Notes under the pieces: generated by a model | Told to the model about the DNA's origin: nothing | The model's input: only the letters and a program-made list of their open reading frames with translations | The model's database searches: none | Part shown: piece by piece, positions 1 through 7,399 of the stretch | Numbering within the stretch: position 1 is the stretch's first letter | Layout of the letters: each line of letters starts with the position of its first letter | Source: Candidatus Bathyarchaeota archaeon | GTDB lineage: Archaea > Thermoproteota > Bathyarchaeia > TCS64 | Assembly: GCA_030670015.1 (NCBI GenBank) | Contig: DAOVCM010000011.1 | Span: 1-11,949, forward strand | Reading direction: 5' to 3' | DNA length: 11,949 nt | Program-made: the position numbers and the translations under genes

Positions 1-972
1 GATCCAAATCACATATACGAGATGACTGTCGTCGGAAATTCCTGTATGAGAGACCTGTTCTTTGGCTTTCCCATTGAGACGTTGGGGGAGGCACCTTATA
101 AACCATTAACAGAAGCACCCATCTATAAAAACGCCGGCGAATTAGGGTTGATCATAAATCCCCGAGGAATCGTTTACGGGTTACCCCTGATAAGTGGATT
201 CATCGGCGCGGACAACGTGGGCGTGATCCTGACCACTGATATACACAAGAGCTCCGAGACGATGATGGCTATAGACATAGGAACAAACACGGAGATAGTC
301 ATCGGAAACGAGGAGAGGATGATCGCAACCTCCTGCGCCTCTGGACCCGCCTTCGAGGGTGTTGGTATAAGATGGGGGATAGGAGGGGTTGGAGGCGCCA
401 TCAAGAACATAACAATCAACGAAGCCCTCCGTGTCAGATATGAGACAATCAACGATATGCCTCCGATAGGAATCTGCGGCTCGGGTCTGATAGATGCCCT
501 AGCTCAGATGCTCGACCGGAGGATCATCGATTGGCGGGGGAGATTCGTCGATGGAAGAAGAGAGTTCACCATCGTTGAGCGGGATAATCCCGTTACGATC
601 TCTGAGGAGGACATCGACAAGCTGAAACTCGCGAAGGCGGCGATAGCTCTCGGGTGTAATATGCTCATGGAAAAATACAACGTAGATCTGGACGATGTGG
701 ATAAGCTGTATCTGGCCGGGGGCTTTGGTAACTTCATAAACGTGGAGAACGCCAAGAAGATCGGAATGCTCCCCGATTTGCCTCCTAACAGGATAGAGGG
801 AGTTGGAAACGCGGCTGTCGAAGGTGCTAGAGAAGCCCTGCTCTCCAGGGCGAGGAGGAAGGAGGCCGAGACGTTCGTAAAGAAGATCGAACACCTGAGA
901 TTGGAGAGCATACCCAACTTCTCCTATGAATATATGAAGGAACTACCTTTCAAAAAGTACAAGCCGCGTTGA
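1..972 (+). CDS. Corrinoid reductive activator (RACo-like), 5'-truncated, ASKHA/DUF4445 C-terminal part
   Basis: This is the C-terminal 323 residues of an ATP-dependent activator that re-reduces inactive Co(II) corrinoid proteins to Co(I). The frame is open from base 1 (DPNHIYE precedes the first Met), so the gene begins outside the window; the missing part should carry the N-terminal [2Fe-2S] domain. What is visible is the ASKHA-type domain: phosphate-1 loop DIGTN at partial residues 92-96, CASGPAFEG at 112-120, GICGSG at 157-162 and the adenosine motif LAGGFGNFIN at 238-247. Full-length RACo proteins are usually around 600 aa, so about half is present. It ends exactly where the convergent DUF166 gene ends. 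The nearby corrinoid protein is a plausible client, but RACo proteins can also serve the CODH/ACS corrinoid-iron-sulfur protein; the sequence does not decide. Confidence 0.88.
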   Translation, partial: DPNHIYEMTVVGNSCMRDLFFGFPIETLGEAPYKPLTEAPIYKNAGELGLIINPRGIVYGLPLISGFIGADNVGVILTTDIHKSSETMMAIDIGTNTEIVIGNEERMIATSCASGPAFEGVGIRWGIGGVGGAIKNITINEALRVRYETINDMPPIGICGSGLIDALAQMLDRRIIDWRGRFVDGRREFTIVERDNPVTISEEDIDKLKLAKAAIALGCNMLMEKYNVDLDDVDKLYLAGGFGNFINVENAKKIGMLPDLPPNRIEGVGNAAVEGAREALLSRARRKEAETFVKKIEHLRLESIPNFSYEYMKELPFKKYKPR

Positions 973-1905
973 CTAAGCTGGGGGCGATACGATATCCCCT
1001 TTTTTCGAGATCTTACCCGAGGCGGCCATATTCTCGACGGTTCTTTCGAGGGTTCTAGGTGCGTCACACAGCTTCCTCTCGTTGACGAGAAGCCTCTTTA
1101 ACTCGTCCATTGAAACCTCGCCTCTTTTCTCAATCTCCTCAAGCAGGAAATCTTCCAGGACTGGGAATCCGCATGCTTCGTATATTGCTTCCACCAGTAT
1201 GTCGCCAGCTTCTTGCATCAGCGGCTCGATAGGGTCCATAGACGCGAGGCAGTAGTTCTCGTTCCCCTCATTTGAATGCTCGGTCATGATCTTCTCCTTT
1301 AAGGCTGACTTGTCGTCGTATGGAAAGTAGAGCAGCTTCTTAGCCACATTATGCGCAGACCCGCAAGGCGTATCTCTTACTACCTCTACTTCCTTGATGA
1401 CACCTAGTTTTTCATCAAGCTTAATCTTGAATTGTGGTTTACCGGCCTTTTCTAATAAGGAGTTGATCAACTCATTTTCGCTCCGCTCCAGGACGCAGTA
1501 GGGTCTCGGGAACTCGTTATAGATTCCTGCTTTGTCGAGGTCGTCTTTGATTGTCTTCAGGCCTTCTGGGATTCGCCCCCTGTCGTCGAGGGGGTAAAGC
1601 ACAGCTTCAGCCTTAAGACTTTGAGCAATTGTGGGGATGATGTCTCCAAGCAGTGGGTGTATTCCAAGCACGACCAGGAGATCGCATTCCACCAGGGGAA
1701 GGTTCTTTGGCACGTACTTGCCCGGCTCATCCCATATCTTCTTCAAAACATCGGGATCTGAGGGGTACTCTTCCTCAATCGTCTCAGGCTCAAACTCATA
1801 CAAGCATACGATCTTGTCACCAAGTCCACACGATGCAAAATTGTTAATCATCTGTTCCCCGAAGGGGCCACTATAGATGATGTATAACCGTATGCCGCTC
1901 TTCAT
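973..1905 (-). CDS. DUF166 family protein with C-terminal winged-helix-like segment
   Basis: This 310-aa protein belongs to the archaeal DUF166 family; biochemical function is unproven, although old annotations sometimes call it thymidylate synthase-like. Visible hallmarks are an N-terminal Rossmann-like strand-turn (IRLYIIYSGPFGEQ, residues 5-18), DTPCGSA at 178-184 and NYCLASM at 217-223, which give conserved Cys residues. Residues ~255-310 look like a winged helix (EVSMDELKRLL, then a helix and a KISKKGDIV wing). I chose ATG at 1905 because AAGGTG at 1920-1915 sits 9 nt upstream as a Shine-Dalgarno; a GTG at 1917 would add four residues. It follows the corrinoid gene by about a dozen bases, so both probably share one transcript. 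The neighbourhood suggests a role in one-carbon or corrinoid chemistry (inference only). Confidence 0.8.
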   Translation of the reverse strand: MKSGIRLYIIYSGPFGEQMINNFASCGLGDKIVCLYEFEPETIEEEYPSDPDVLKKIWDEPGKYVPKNLPLVECDLLVVLGIHPLLGDIIPTIAQSLKAEAVLYPLDDRGRIPEGLKTIKDDLDKAGIYNEFPRPYCVLERSENELINSLLEKAGKPQFKIKLDEKLGVIKEVEVVRDTPCGSAHNVAKKLLYFPYDDKSALKEKIMTEHSNEGNENYCLASMDPIEPLMQEAGDILVEAIYEACGFPVLEDFLLEEIEKRGEVSMDELKRLLVNERKLCDAPRTLERTVENMAASGKISKKGDIVSPPA

Positions 1906-1918
1906 TGAGCTGAACACC

Positions 1919-2551
1919 TTAAACTTGATTTAATAGAGCTAAGCATTTTCTCGTTCCCTCGACTGCATCCTTCCCATACTCGTCCGCGCCCACCTTTTCG
2001 GCAAACTCTCTGTTCACCGGCGCGCCTCCAACGATGATCTTAATATCCTTTCTGAGTCCACTCTCTTCCAGCCTTTTGATAACCGTTCCCATGTTATGCA
2101 TGGTGGATGACAGGAGCGCGGACATAGCTAAAATATCCGGCCGTAATTTTTCGACTTCAGCTATGAATGTCTCAATGCTCACGTCTACCCCGAGATCTAT
2201 TACCTCAAAACCCTTTGACTGTAACATTATGGATAGGATGGTCTTGCCGATATCGTGTACATCCCCCTGGATAGTGCCGATCAATACCCTTCCCTTAACT
2301 GAAGTTGCTTCCTTCTTGAAGAGCGATCTCAGTAGTTCTACAGCTTTCTTCATATTAGAGCCTGAAACTATAAGGTCAGAAGTGAAAAACCGGCCCTTCT
2401 CGTATCTACTGCCTATTTCATCTAGCCCTCTCGACAAATTCTCATATATTTTATATGGCGAGATACTCTTCGCTAGCTCCTCTTCACAATAATTAACGAC
2501 TTTATCGCCGCTGAAATCTAGAAGAATATCCACCAAGGCCTGAGTATCCAT
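1919..2551 (-). CDS. Methyltransferase cognate corrinoid protein (MtbC/MttC/MetH-like B12-binding)
   Basis: The 210-aa protein carries cobalamin as methyl shuttle between a substrate methyltransferase and an acceptor. Residues ~1-85 are the helical cap domain (B12-binding-2 type, with GRFFTSDLIVSG). Residues ~86-210 are the Rossmann B12 domain with D97-x-H99-x-x-G102 (GDVHDIGK; H99 is the lower axial cobalt ligand), SALLSST and VGGAPV. Length matches the family. An in-frame ATG at 2611 would add 20 residues, but the TATA-like box at 2621-2632 places transcription start near 2600, inside that extension, and AGGAAG lies just upstream of the ATG at 2551. I therefore use 2551. The methyl donor cannot be told from this protein; no MtbB, MttB or MtaB partner lies in the window. 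DUF166 follows directly. Confidence 0.88.
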   Translation of the reverse strand: MDTQALVDILLDFSGDKVVNYCEEELAKSISPYKIYENLSRGLDEIGSRYEKGRFFTSDLIVSGSNMKKAVELLRSLFKKEATSVKGRVLIGTIQGDVHDIGKTILSIMLQSKGFEVIDLGVDVSIETFIAEVEKLRPDILAMSALLSSTMHNMGTVIKRLEESGLRKDIKIIVGGAPVNREFAEKVGADEYGKDAVEGTRKCLALLNQV

Positions 2552-2620
2552 CCAGAATGCTTCCTGAACTTTGATTATGAGTTTAACGGCGTGGCCAGAA
2601 AACCCAAACATTTTGAGGGC

Positions 2621-2632
2621 TTTATTTTAAAA
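2621..2632 (-). promoter_or_regulatory. TATA box for corrinoid protein-DUF166 operon
   Basis: TTTTAAAATAAA on the minus strand is a good archaeal TATA element. With the usual 25-nt spacing it predicts a start near 2600, giving a leader of about 50 nt to the ATG at 2551. It argues against the longer ORF start at 2611. Confidence 0.55.
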
Positions 2633-2723
2633 TGAACACTCGATTTAATGAGATGCGAAAACTAAAAAAGAAGCCGTCTGATAGGTCTTGTGGGCTTTCG
2701 TTATACTATAGAGGAAATCTTTA

Positions 2724-3551
2724 ATGTCTGATGAGAAGGGGAGTAGGATCGTTGTAACCGGAAGGGGCGGGACAGGTAAGAGCACTTTCACAGCCCTGAT
2801 GGCCAAATTTTTCGGCGAACTCGGAATAAGACCTCTACTCCTCGTGGATACTGATCCTGATGAGAGCTTATCCGAGATGCTCGGATTAGACATGCAACAA
2901 GAGGGGAAAAAGACAGTTTCGGAGATGCTTTATGATATCCTTCAGGAAGGGACGATGTCAAAGATGAGGGGAATGACCGCCTCCGATAAGATCGAGCCCT
3001 TCCTGTTTCAAAACACGCTCTATGAGGGGATGGGGTTCTTCGATTTCATCGCTGTGGGTACGAAGTGGTCCGAGGGCTGCTACTGCGTGCCAGACCGCGC
3101 CCTGGGACAGATCATGGACCGATGGGCAACGAACTATGAATACGTGATCGTGGACTCCCCCGCCGGGGTCGAACATCTGAACCGAAGGATAACGAAGGAG
3201 ATGAAGGACATCTTCAACATCCTCGATCCCTCGAAGAAGAGCTTCGACAACGCTAGGAGAACCCACAGAATCATGAGGGAGGTCGGGATAACATTCGAGA
3301 ACTACTACCTCGTCGGCGGATACAGCTTCCCACAGGAGCTGGAGAACGAGGCCATGAAGCAGCCGTTCAAATTTCTCGGTAGAATCGAGTTCGACGATCA
3401 GGTGGGGCGCTACAACCTTGAGGGGAGATCTCTGCTTGACCTACCTGAGGATTCGCCTGCATATAGATCGGTGAAGGCGATCATGGTAAGCGCGGGGTAC
3501 AAGAGGAAGCCCCTACCTCTCTCAGAACTCCTAAACCCAAGAAAAGAATGA
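2724..3551 (+). CDS. cooC: CooC-like nickel-insertion ATPase (MinD/SIMIBI family)
   Basis: This 275-aa P-loop protein resembles CooC, the ATPase that helps load nickel into carbon monoxide dehydrogenase or acetyl-CoA synthase. The deviant Walker A is GRGGTGKST at residues 13-21, Walker A' is LLLVDTDPD at ~38-46, and VDSPAGVEHLNRR is the switch II region. C119-Y-C121 in EGCYC matches the CooC CxC metal site at the dimer interface, which separates it from generic MinD/ParA. The MinD-family signature lysine before the GG is Arg14 here. The start has GAGGAA at 2711-2716, 7 nt upstream of ATG. It diverges from the corrinoid gene and precedes metF-metV, consistent with a Wood-Ljungdahl locus; CODH/ACS genes themselves are not seen. 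Confidence 0.88.
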   Translation: MSDEKGSRIVVTGRGGTGKSTFTALMAKFFGELGIRPLLLVDTDPDESLSEMLGLDMQQEGKKTVSEMLYDILQEGTMSKMRGMTASDKIEPFLFQNTLYEGMGFFDFIAVGTKWSEGCYCVPDRALGQIMDRWATNYEYVIVDSPAGVEHLNRRITKEMKDIFNILDPSKKSFDNARRTHRIMREVGITFENYYLVGGYSFPQELENEAMKQPFKFLGRIEFDDQVGRYNLEGRSLLDLPEDSPAYRSVKAIMVSAGYKRKPLPLSELLNPRKE

Positions 3552-3818
3552 ATGCTTATCCTCTTTCATTGATCAATCTCCCAATCTCGATCTCCAGCCC
3601 TTTGAAAGTTCCCAAGAATGAGGTCAATTCTTCAATCTTTAATTTAAGACCCCTCTTAGATAATGAAACACAACTGTTAAAAAATCATTAACGTCTCTCT
3701 TCCGTTCATAATAAAATTTCTTATTTGTTTTTATAAAAACTTGGGTTTTAATTTGACTGTTCCTGAAAATGTTTAAAAGGAATTAAACCACACGATAATG
3801 ATCTTTGGAGTTTTATAA
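3552..3818. other. Intergenic region, cooC to metF; pyrimidine-rich then AT-rich, holds metF promoter
   Basis: This gap of about 267 bp has no confident gene. Positions 3556-3684 on the minus strand are free of stops for 42 codons with a coding-like reading (see findings) but lack an ATG. T-rich runs around 3717-3733 could end cooC transcription. The last 50 bp carry the metF promoter and Shine-Dalgarno. I see no tRNA or riboswitch-like fold. Confidence 0.5.
3771..3780 (+). promoter_or_regulatory. TATA box for metF-metV operon
   Basis: GTTTAAAAGG lies 39-48 nt before the metF ATG, predicting a start near 3800 and a leader of roughly 18 nt that includes TTGGAG (3805-3810), 8 nt from the ATG. 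Confidence 0.5.
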
Positions 3819-4748
3819 ATGGCATCAAATCGACCTGCCTATAGCGACCTTGTCAAGGAGATAAGGAAAGGCCACTTTGTCCTAACAGGAGAGCTCGAGC
3901 CCGAGAAGACGACTGGCCTTGAGGAGGTCCTGAACAGCGCTAGGGCCATGAAACCCTACGTCATAGCAGCGAACGTAACGGACAACCCCTTGGCGATGGC
4001 ATACATGAACTCTCTCGTGCCCTCATATATCGTCCAGAGAGAAGTAGGATTAGAGACGGTCTACCAGATGGTCATAAGGGACCGGAATAGGTTGGCCCTC
4101 GTATCGGACATCCTTGCCGCATCCTACCTCGGCATTAAGAATATCCTAGCCATCTCGGGGGACCACACTGTCCTTGGTGATAACAAGGGAGCCCTTTCCG
4201 TTTATGACCTCGACTCAGCTCAGTTCGTTTACCTGCTTCACAAGATGATAGACGAGGGAGTCGACCTCGCTGGGAACGAGATCCACGGCGGAGTGAAGAT
4301 AAACGTGGGAATCGCGGCAAACCCCAACGCTGACCCCCTCGAACCAGAGATCCTGAAGATAGGGCGAAAGGTTAAGATCGGCACCGATTTCATCCAGACT
4401 CAGACAATGTTCGACATAGATCTAACCAAGGAGTTTCTCAAGGAGATGGAGAGGTTCAGCTGTCCCATCCTAGTAGGTATATTCCCCCTAAAGTCCTTCG
4501 GTATCGCCGATTTTTTTGATAAGTTCATACCAGGTGTAAGTGTTCCTAAGGAACTTCTGGAATCAATGAGGAAGTGCAAAGAGGAGTCGGATAAGGAGAA
4601 GAGGAAGATATTGTACGATGAGGTGAACATCGAGTATTTTAGCCCCTTCATTAAGGAGATAAGGAAGACAACGAAGGCTGCGGGTATTCACGTGATGGCG
4701 GTCCTATACGAGAGGATACTCGAACCCCTGCTTAGAGAGACTGTGTGA
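3819..4748 (+). CDS. metF: Methylenetetrahydrofolate reductase, MetF-type
   Basis: This 309-aa TIM-barrel flavoprotein should reduce methylene- to methyl-tetrahydropterin in the cytoplasm, the last step of the methyl branch. Catalytic positions known from E. coli MetF (E28, D120, Q183) correspond to E25 (TGELEP), D115 (AISGDH) and Q195 (IQTQTMFD). VKINVGIAANPNADP at 159-173 is the typical barrel segment. Length is normal for stand-alone MetF. A TTGGAG Shine-Dalgarno supports the start. metV starts 11 nt after the stop, so the two are co-transcribed; the acetogen-like MetF/MetV pairing suggests that electrons arrive by an FeS route rather than directly from NAD(P)H (inference). Whether the carrier is tetrahydrofolate or a methanopterin cannot be read from the sequence. 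Confidence 0.92.
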   Translation: MASNRPAYSDLVKEIRKGHFVLTGELEPEKTTGLEEVLNSARAMKPYVIAANVTDNPLAMAYMNSLVPSYIVQREVGLETVYQMVIRDRNRLALVSDILAASYLGIKNILAISGDHTVLGDNKGALSVYDLDSAQFVYLLHKMIDEGVDLAGNEIHGGVKINVGIAANPNADPLEPEILKIGRKVKIGTDFIQTQTMFDIDLTKEFLKEMERFSCPILVGIFPLKSFGIADFFDKFIPGVSVPKELLESMRKCKEESDKEKRKILYDEVNIEYFSPFIKEIRKTTKAAGIHVMAVLYERILEPLLRETV

Positions 4749-4759
4749 GGTGATGACAT

Positions 4760-5395
4760 ATGATAATAACGAAGCAAAAATCTGAAGAGAAGATCAAGGA
4801 GATGACCGAGCCCTTCAAGAAGCTGTTCATCGTTGGCTGCGGCACCTGCTCAACATCCTGTCAGACTGGCGGAGAGAAGGAGGTAGCTGAGATGGTAGAG
4901 AAGCTAGGGAACAGAGTAATTGGGTCGGCTATGGTCGAGGAGCCGTGCGACCTTAGAATTAATAGACGGGACCTTAAACCTCACAGGGAAACTCTGAAGG
5001 AAGCCGATGCGATACTCGTGATGTCGTGCGGCTCAGGTGTGCAAACCGTCGGCGAATACACGGGCAAGATCGTCCTTCCAGCTCTGGATACGCTGTTCAT
5101 CGGCGAGACGGAGAGGATAGGTAAATTCTACGATAGGTGTAAGGCTTGTGCGGAATGCATACTCGATGAGACCGGAGGAATATGTCCAATCACTAGGTGT
5201 CCTAAGTCTCTCCTCAACGGACCGTGCGGTGGCCAAGTAGAAGGAAAGTGCGAAGTAGGTGAATACAAGAACGACTGTATCTGGGTCCTCATCTATGAGA
5301 AGCTAAAGGAGCAGGACAGGCTAGACCTCTTCACGACCTTTAGACCACCCAGAGACAACTCCAAGAAGGTTCTGACTACCGAACTAATTTTTTAA
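4760..5395 (+). CDS. metV: MetV-like methylenetetrahydrofolate reductase C-terminal (Zn/FeS Cys-rich) subunit
   Basis: This 211-aa protein is the MTHFR_C (MetV) partner of MetF in acetogens and related archaea. It has many cysteines: C27-x2-C30-x3-C34 (GCGTCSTSC), C63, C90, then C127-x2-C130-x2-C133, C142, C147, C156, C164 and C173. GGICPITRCPKSLLNGPCGG at about 139-158 is the family signature. The first part is a Rossmann-like fold and the Cys-rich tail probably binds [4Fe-4S] clusters that feed electrons to the MetF flavin (known for MetVF, inferred here). GAGGTGAT overlaps the metF stop and sits 5 nt upstream of the ATG, supporting the start and translational coupling. The gene ends in a T-tract, so the operon probably stops here. 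Confidence 0.9.
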   Translation: MIITKQKSEEKIKEMTEPFKKLFIVGCGTCSTSCQTGGEKEVAEMVEKLGNRVIGSAMVEEPCDLRINRRDLKPHRETLKEADAILVMSCGSGVQTVGEYTGKIVLPALDTLFIGETERIGKFYDRCKACAECILDETGGICPITRCPKSLLNGPCGGQVEGKCEVGEYKNDCIWVLIYEKLKEQDRLDLFTTFRPPRDNSKKVLTTELIF

Positions 5396-5428
5396 ATTTA
5401 TTATTAGGATAACCCTGATAATTTTTTT
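5388..5428 (+). terminator. T-rich terminator after metV
   Basis: A run of six T at the metV stop (5388-5393) is followed by seven T at 5422-5428. Archaeal RNA polymerase commonly terminates at such U-tracts without a strong hairpin. Confidence 0.5.
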
Positions 5429-5569
5429 AACCTGGTTTTCATTGGCTTTGTTACTATAAAACAGATCTATACTTTTGGTACACGTACAGGAAAAGAATAT
5501 TAGCTGTTCCTCAACTGTATCAATTGAAAACACAAGATAAGACCGTCGTAGAAATAGAGAGCCGAGAAA

Positions 5570-7297
5570 ATGGACTCGAAAAATATCAGAGTAGCCGCGT
5601 TGAAATATGCGGTTCACAACGCCTCAACTCATGAGGGTAGAGCTAAGACAGGCCCTGTACTTGGTAGAATACTTGCTGAGTTTCCTTCTCTCAGGCAGAG
5701 GGTTAATGAGGTTGCATCCATTGTCAACGAGGTTGTAGAGGAGGTTAATTCATTCTCCTTCGGACAGCAGCAGGAAATGCTCAGTGAACGATGGCCCGAG
5801 CTGCTGGAAACAAGGCGCAAAGAGGAGAAGAAAGGCCTCCCCCCGCTGAATAATGTCAGTAGGTTCAGTGAGGTTCGGACAAGGTTCGCCCCAAACCCAG
5901 ACGGACCTCTCCACCTAGGGAGTGCAGAGCCCATCATCTTCTGCGATGAATATGCCCGCATGTATAATGGTAAGTTCATCCTGAGGTATGAGGACACCTC
6001 GCCTGACGTGAAGTCCCCCATCCCTAAAATGTATGATTGGATTCTGGAGGATCTAGAGTGGCTGGGAGTTAAAATCGACGAGGTGTACGCCCAGTCAGAT
6101 AGACTGGAAATTTACTACAAATACGCTGAGAGATTGCTGAAGATGGGCTCCGCTTACGTCTGCACGTGCGAGTCCACTGACTTCAGAAAACTCTACATGG
6201 CAAAAGAAGCATGCCCGTGCAGAGAGCTACCTCCCGAGACACAGCTTGAGAGGTGGGAGAAGATGCTCGATGGCACATACAACAAGGGCGACGCAGTGGT
6301 CCGGATTAAAACCGATTTAAACCACCCCAACCCAGCCTTGAGGGAGTGGCCGGCCCTCAGGATAGCTACAAACACCCACCCTAGAACAGGGGATAAATAC
6401 CGTGTATGGCCCCTCTACAACTTCAGCTGTGGGATCGATGACCATGAAATGGTAATATCCCACATCATCAGGGGAAAGGAGCACGAGGTAAACACACTCC
6501 GCCAGAAACAACTCAATATTCTTCTAGGTTGGGAGTACCCTGAAATTATTAACGTCGGTCGCCTCGGATTAGAGGTAGGTATCCTGAGCAAGTCAAAAAT
6601 CCGGGCTGGACTAGAGGCGGGAACCTATAACAGCTGGGACGACCCAAGACTGGGAACTCTGAGAGCGTTGAAGCGTCGCGGCCTCCAGCCAGAGACAATA
6701 CGTGAACTAATGATACAGGTGGGGCCAAAACCCATCAACGCGACCCTCAGCTGGCCTCACATCGCATCGATAAACAGGCGGAACATAGAATCCAGAGCTA
6801 ACAGATATTTTTTCATCAAGGATCCAGTTCCACTACAAGTCTCTGACATAGATAGAGAACATATCGCGAGACTTCCCCTGCATCTCGATTATCCCGACCG
6901 TGGCTCAAGGGACTACCTTATTAAACTGGATAACGGCCAGGCATCCTTCGTAATATCACGAGACGACGTAGAAAAGATGTCACCAGATAGGTTAGTTCGA
7001 CTGATGGGGTTGTTTAATGTAGAAATAACTGGAATGGATCAAAGTGGTGTATACGCCTCATATCACTCTGAAGGCCATCAGGAAGCCCGCTCAGTTGAAG
7101 CTATCTTCATCCATTGGCTTCCAGAGAACGTGGGAATTAAAGCCCATGTGGTCATGCCCAACGCATCTATCGTGAAGGGCTTAGTCGAGTCAGAGTGCTT
7201 GGATCTAAAAATCGACGACATGATACAATTCGAGCGCTTCGGCTTCGTGCGCGTGGATAGTGCCAAGCCGTTTGTAGCTTACTACGCTCACAGATAA
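5570..7297 (+). CDS. gltX: Glutamyl-tRNA synthetase, archaeal type
   Basis: This 575-aa class I synthetase charges tRNA-Glu (and, if no GlnRS is present, tRNA-Gln for amidation). The N-terminal ~100 residues are the usual archaeal extension (KYAVHNAS...GRILAEFPSLR), which fixes the start at 5570. The Rossmann domain has RFAPNPDGPLHLGS at 105-118, where HLGS replaces HIGH, and LSKS at 339-342 for KMSKS. The CTC...CPC zinc site is C198/C200/C215/C217. GIDDHEMVISHIIRGKEH at ~288-305 is the glutamate/AMP pocket region. The C-terminal beta-barrel anticodon domain of the GlnRS/archaeal GluRS type follows from ~400 onward. Length is typical. The leader has only a weak GAG before ATG and no clear TATA box; TTACTATAAAAC at 5451-5462 is possible. 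Confidence 0.95.
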   Translation: MDSKNIRVAALKYAVHNASTHEGRAKTGPVLGRILAEFPSLRQRVNEVASIVNEVVEEVNSFSFGQQQEMLSERWPELLETRRKEEKKGLPPLNNVSRFSEVRTRFAPNPDGPLHLGSAEPIIFCDEYARMYNGKFILRYEDTSPDVKSPIPKMYDWILEDLEWLGVKIDEVYAQSDRLEIYYKYAERLLKMGSAYVCTCESTDFRKLYMAKEACPCRELPPETQLERWEKMLDGTYNKGDAVVRIKTDLNHPNPALREWPALRIATNTHPRTGDKYRVWPLYNFSCGIDDHEMVISHIIRGKEHEVNTLRQKQLNILLGWEYPEIINVGRLGLEVGILSKSKIRAGLEAGTYNSWDDPRLGTLRALKRRGLQPETIRELMIQVGPKPINATLSWPHIASINRRNIESRANRYFFIKDPVPLQVSDIDREHIARLPLHLDYPDRGSRDYLIKLDNGQASFVISRDDVEKMSPDRLVRLMGLFNVEITGMDQSGVYASYHSEGHQEARSVEAIFIHWLPENVGIKAHVVMPNASIVKGLVESECLDLKIDDMIQFERFGFVRVDSAKPFVAYYAHR

Positions 7298-7348
7298 CTC
7301 GGAGAGTGCAAGAATTACTGTCTTCTAATTTCTATTTTTATCACAAGG

Positions 7349-7359
7349 TTTAAAATATA
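7349..7359 (+). promoter_or_regulatory. TATA box for the L7Ae-S28e-L24e operon
   Basis: TTTAAAATATA is a strong archaeal TATA element. It predicts transcription from about 7380, giving a leader near 20 nt with the GGAAGG Shine-Dalgarno at 7387-7392. Confidence 0.65.
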
Positions 7360-7399
7360 GATGTCCGGTTAGAGGGTATGCAAACTGGAAGGAAATGAT

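Noticed and set aside
504..917. Long antisense ORFs within the RACo gene
   Set aside because: They are shadows of a well-recognised coding frame and have no family features.
973..1905. Calling the DUF166 protein thymidylate synthase
   Set aside because: It lacks the ThyA catalytic PCH motif context and the ThyX RHR motif; the old label for this family is not supported by anything visible here.
2612..2723. Possible riboswitch (cobalamin) upstream of the corrinoid or CooC gene
   Set aside because: The gap is only 112 bp between divergent genes and shows no B12-box-like sequence or stem set.
5384..5617. 77-codon minus-strand ORF spanning the metV-gltX gap
   Set aside because: It overlaps the ends of both real genes, is made of low-complexity AT-rich codons, has no promoter or Shine-Dalgarno I can see and no recognisable motif.
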